Source: Rhodothermales bacterium (GTDB lineage Bacteria > Bacteroidota > Rhodothermia > Rhodothermales > UBA10348). Taken from it: DNA of 6,320 bases. A program made the translations under genes and the position numbers. Position 1 is the stretch's first letter. Each line of letters starts with the position of its first letter. Location: assembly GCA_013003255.1 (NCBI GenBank), contig JABDJZ010000385.1, forward strand, positions 1-6,320. Direction: 5' to 3'. The notes beneath the pieces were generated by a model, which had not been told where the DNA came from, did not search any database, and saw only the letters and a program-made list of their open reading frames with translations. Shown one piece after another: positions 5,505 through 6,320 of this stretch.

Positions 5505-6320
5505 ATGCGCATCACGGACGACACCATTGAGCAGGTCCGCAGCTCCGCCGACGTTGTGGATGTGGTGGGGGAGTACGTCCGTCTGAAGAAACGCGGGTCG
5601 AACTACGTCGGACTCTGTCCCTTTCACTCGGAGAAGACGCCGTCGTTCAACGTCAACCCGTCGTTGGGGATCTTCAAGTGCTTCGGCTGCGGAGAGGGCG
5701 GGGATGTGTTCAGCTTCATCTCCCGCATGGAAAACCTCTCGTTTCCGGAGGCCGTGGGGGTCCTGGCTGAGCGGGTCGGGATCACCATCGAGAGCGGGCA
5801 GCCGGATGAAGACGCCTCCGCCCGAGAGGCCATACTCCACGCCCTCCAGTTTGCCGCCCGGTTCTTCTACCAGCAGTTGACCCAGGGAGACGGGGGATCC
5901 GTGGCGCGTGACTACCTGGCCGGTCGCCAGATAGACCCGGAGATGGTCAAGCGCTTCGGCATCGGGTACGCACCCGATGCCTGGGACGGACTCCTGAAGG
6001 CCGCCACCGGGGCAGGGATCAGCGAGGGCATGCTGGAGCAGGCAGGCCTCATCCTCCAGCGGAGAGACGGGTCGGGCCACTATGACCGGTACCGGCATCG
6101 GCTGATCTTCCCGATCCTCAGCCACGTCGGCAAGGTCCTGGGATTCGGCGGGCGGATCCTTGAAAAGGCGGATGACCAGCCCAAGTACATCAACTCCCCC
6201 GAGACCGAGGTCTACCACAAGAGCCGGGTGCTGTATGGGCTATACCACGCCAAGAACGCGGTTCGGGGGCGTGAGGAGGTCATCCTGGTTGAAGGGTACA
6301 CGGACGTTGTTGCGCTCCAC
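5505..6320 (+). CDS. dnaG: DNA primase DnaG, N-terminal part (3' end outside window)
   Basis: The first 272 residues of primase, which makes the RNA primers for chromosome replication with DnaB helicase. The start MRITDDTIEQVRSSADVVDV is the standard DnaG N-terminus. The CHC2-type zinc-binding domain is intact: C38-P-F-H41 and C59-F-G-C62. The catalytic core shows the basic motif DRYRHRLIFPI (194-204), GFGGRIL (213-219), KYINSPET (227-234) and the first TOPRIM motif VEGYTDVVALH (262-272) with the acidic residue E263. The frame has no stop up to the last base; the rest of TOPRIM and the C-terminal helicase-binding domain lie beyond the window. ATG 5505 has GGA seven bases upstream as a weak ribosome-binding site. 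Third codon positions are strongly G/C, so this gene is a good reference for native composition. It follows the putative lipoprotein gene rather than rpsU, and rpoD is not seen in this window. Confidence 0.97.
   Translation, partial: MRITDDTIEQVRSSADVVDVVGEYVRLKKRGSNYVGLCPFHSEKTPSFNVNPSLGIFKCFGCGEGGDVFSFISRMENLSFPEAVGVLAERVGITIESGQPDEDASAREAILHALQFAARFFYQQLTQGDGGSVARDYLAGRQIDPEMVKRFGIGYAPDAWDGLLKAATGAGISEGMLEQAGLILQRRDGSGHYDRYRHRLIFPILSHVGKVLGFGGRILEKADDQPKYINSPETEVYHKSRVLYGLYHAKNAVRGREEVILVEGYTDVVALH

Noticed and set aside
5238..6218. A 326-codon minus-strand open frame opposite dnaG, the lipoprotein frame and their upstream region.
   Set aside because: The opposite strand encodes clear DnaG zinc-finger and primase motifs; the long antisense frame is expected from strongly G/C third positions.
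1..6320. CRISPR array, tRNA/rRNA genes, insertion sequence ends, toxin-antitoxin or defence cassette.
   Set aside because: No regularly spaced repeats, cloverleaf-like sequences, transposase motifs or recognisable defence genes were found; the region is mostly ordinary chromosomal genes.

Overview
The window is dense, GC-rich bacterial chromosomal DNA with seven protein-coding genes and no recognisable RNA gene, insertion sequence, CRISPR array or prophage segment. The likely source is a Gram-negative bacterium: the first gene looks like an outer-membrane beta-barrel protein, a small lipoprotein is present, and most start codons lack an obvious Shine-Dalgarno sequence. The last trait, together with the style of the DnaG and photolyase proteins, would fit a member of the Bacteroidota/Rhodothermota (Rhodothermales-like). 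That placement is inference from pattern memory only.

Layout from left to right. Positions 2-772 (+) hold the C-terminal part of a probable outer-membrane protein. It converges, with a 9-bp gap, on a two-gene minus-strand unit: a class I DNA photolyase (1296-2648) followed after 4 bp by a GAF-domain free methionine-(R)-sulfoxide reductase (782-1291). A divergent intergenic region of about 220 bp, carrying a perfect 8-bp inverted repeat and a second shorter one, separates the photolyase from a small plus-strand gene (2873-3208) whose product resembles the LPD29 domain. That gene converges, again with a 9-bp gap, on a second minus-strand unit: a membrane-anchored subtilisin-like protease (3711-5180) overlapping by 11 bp a GNAT acetyltransferase of the phosphinothricin/methionine-sulfoximine type (3218-3721). 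Divergent from the protease are a 44-residue putative lipoprotein (5355-5489) and, 15 bp after it, dnaG (primase), which runs off the right edge.

How the genes may work together. Photolyase (UV damage repair) and free Met-R-SO reductase (oxidative damage repair) form a plausible light/oxidative-stress repair pair. The protease and acetyltransferase are probably translationally coupled, but no common pathway is evident. dnaG is a housekeeping replication gene. The most unusual items are the free-standing LPD29-like protein, whose third-codon-position composition is less GC-rich than that of dnaG, the four-helix membrane anchor of the subtilase, and the inverted repeat in the photolyase leader. 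No clearly new multi-gene system could be demonstrated from this sequence.
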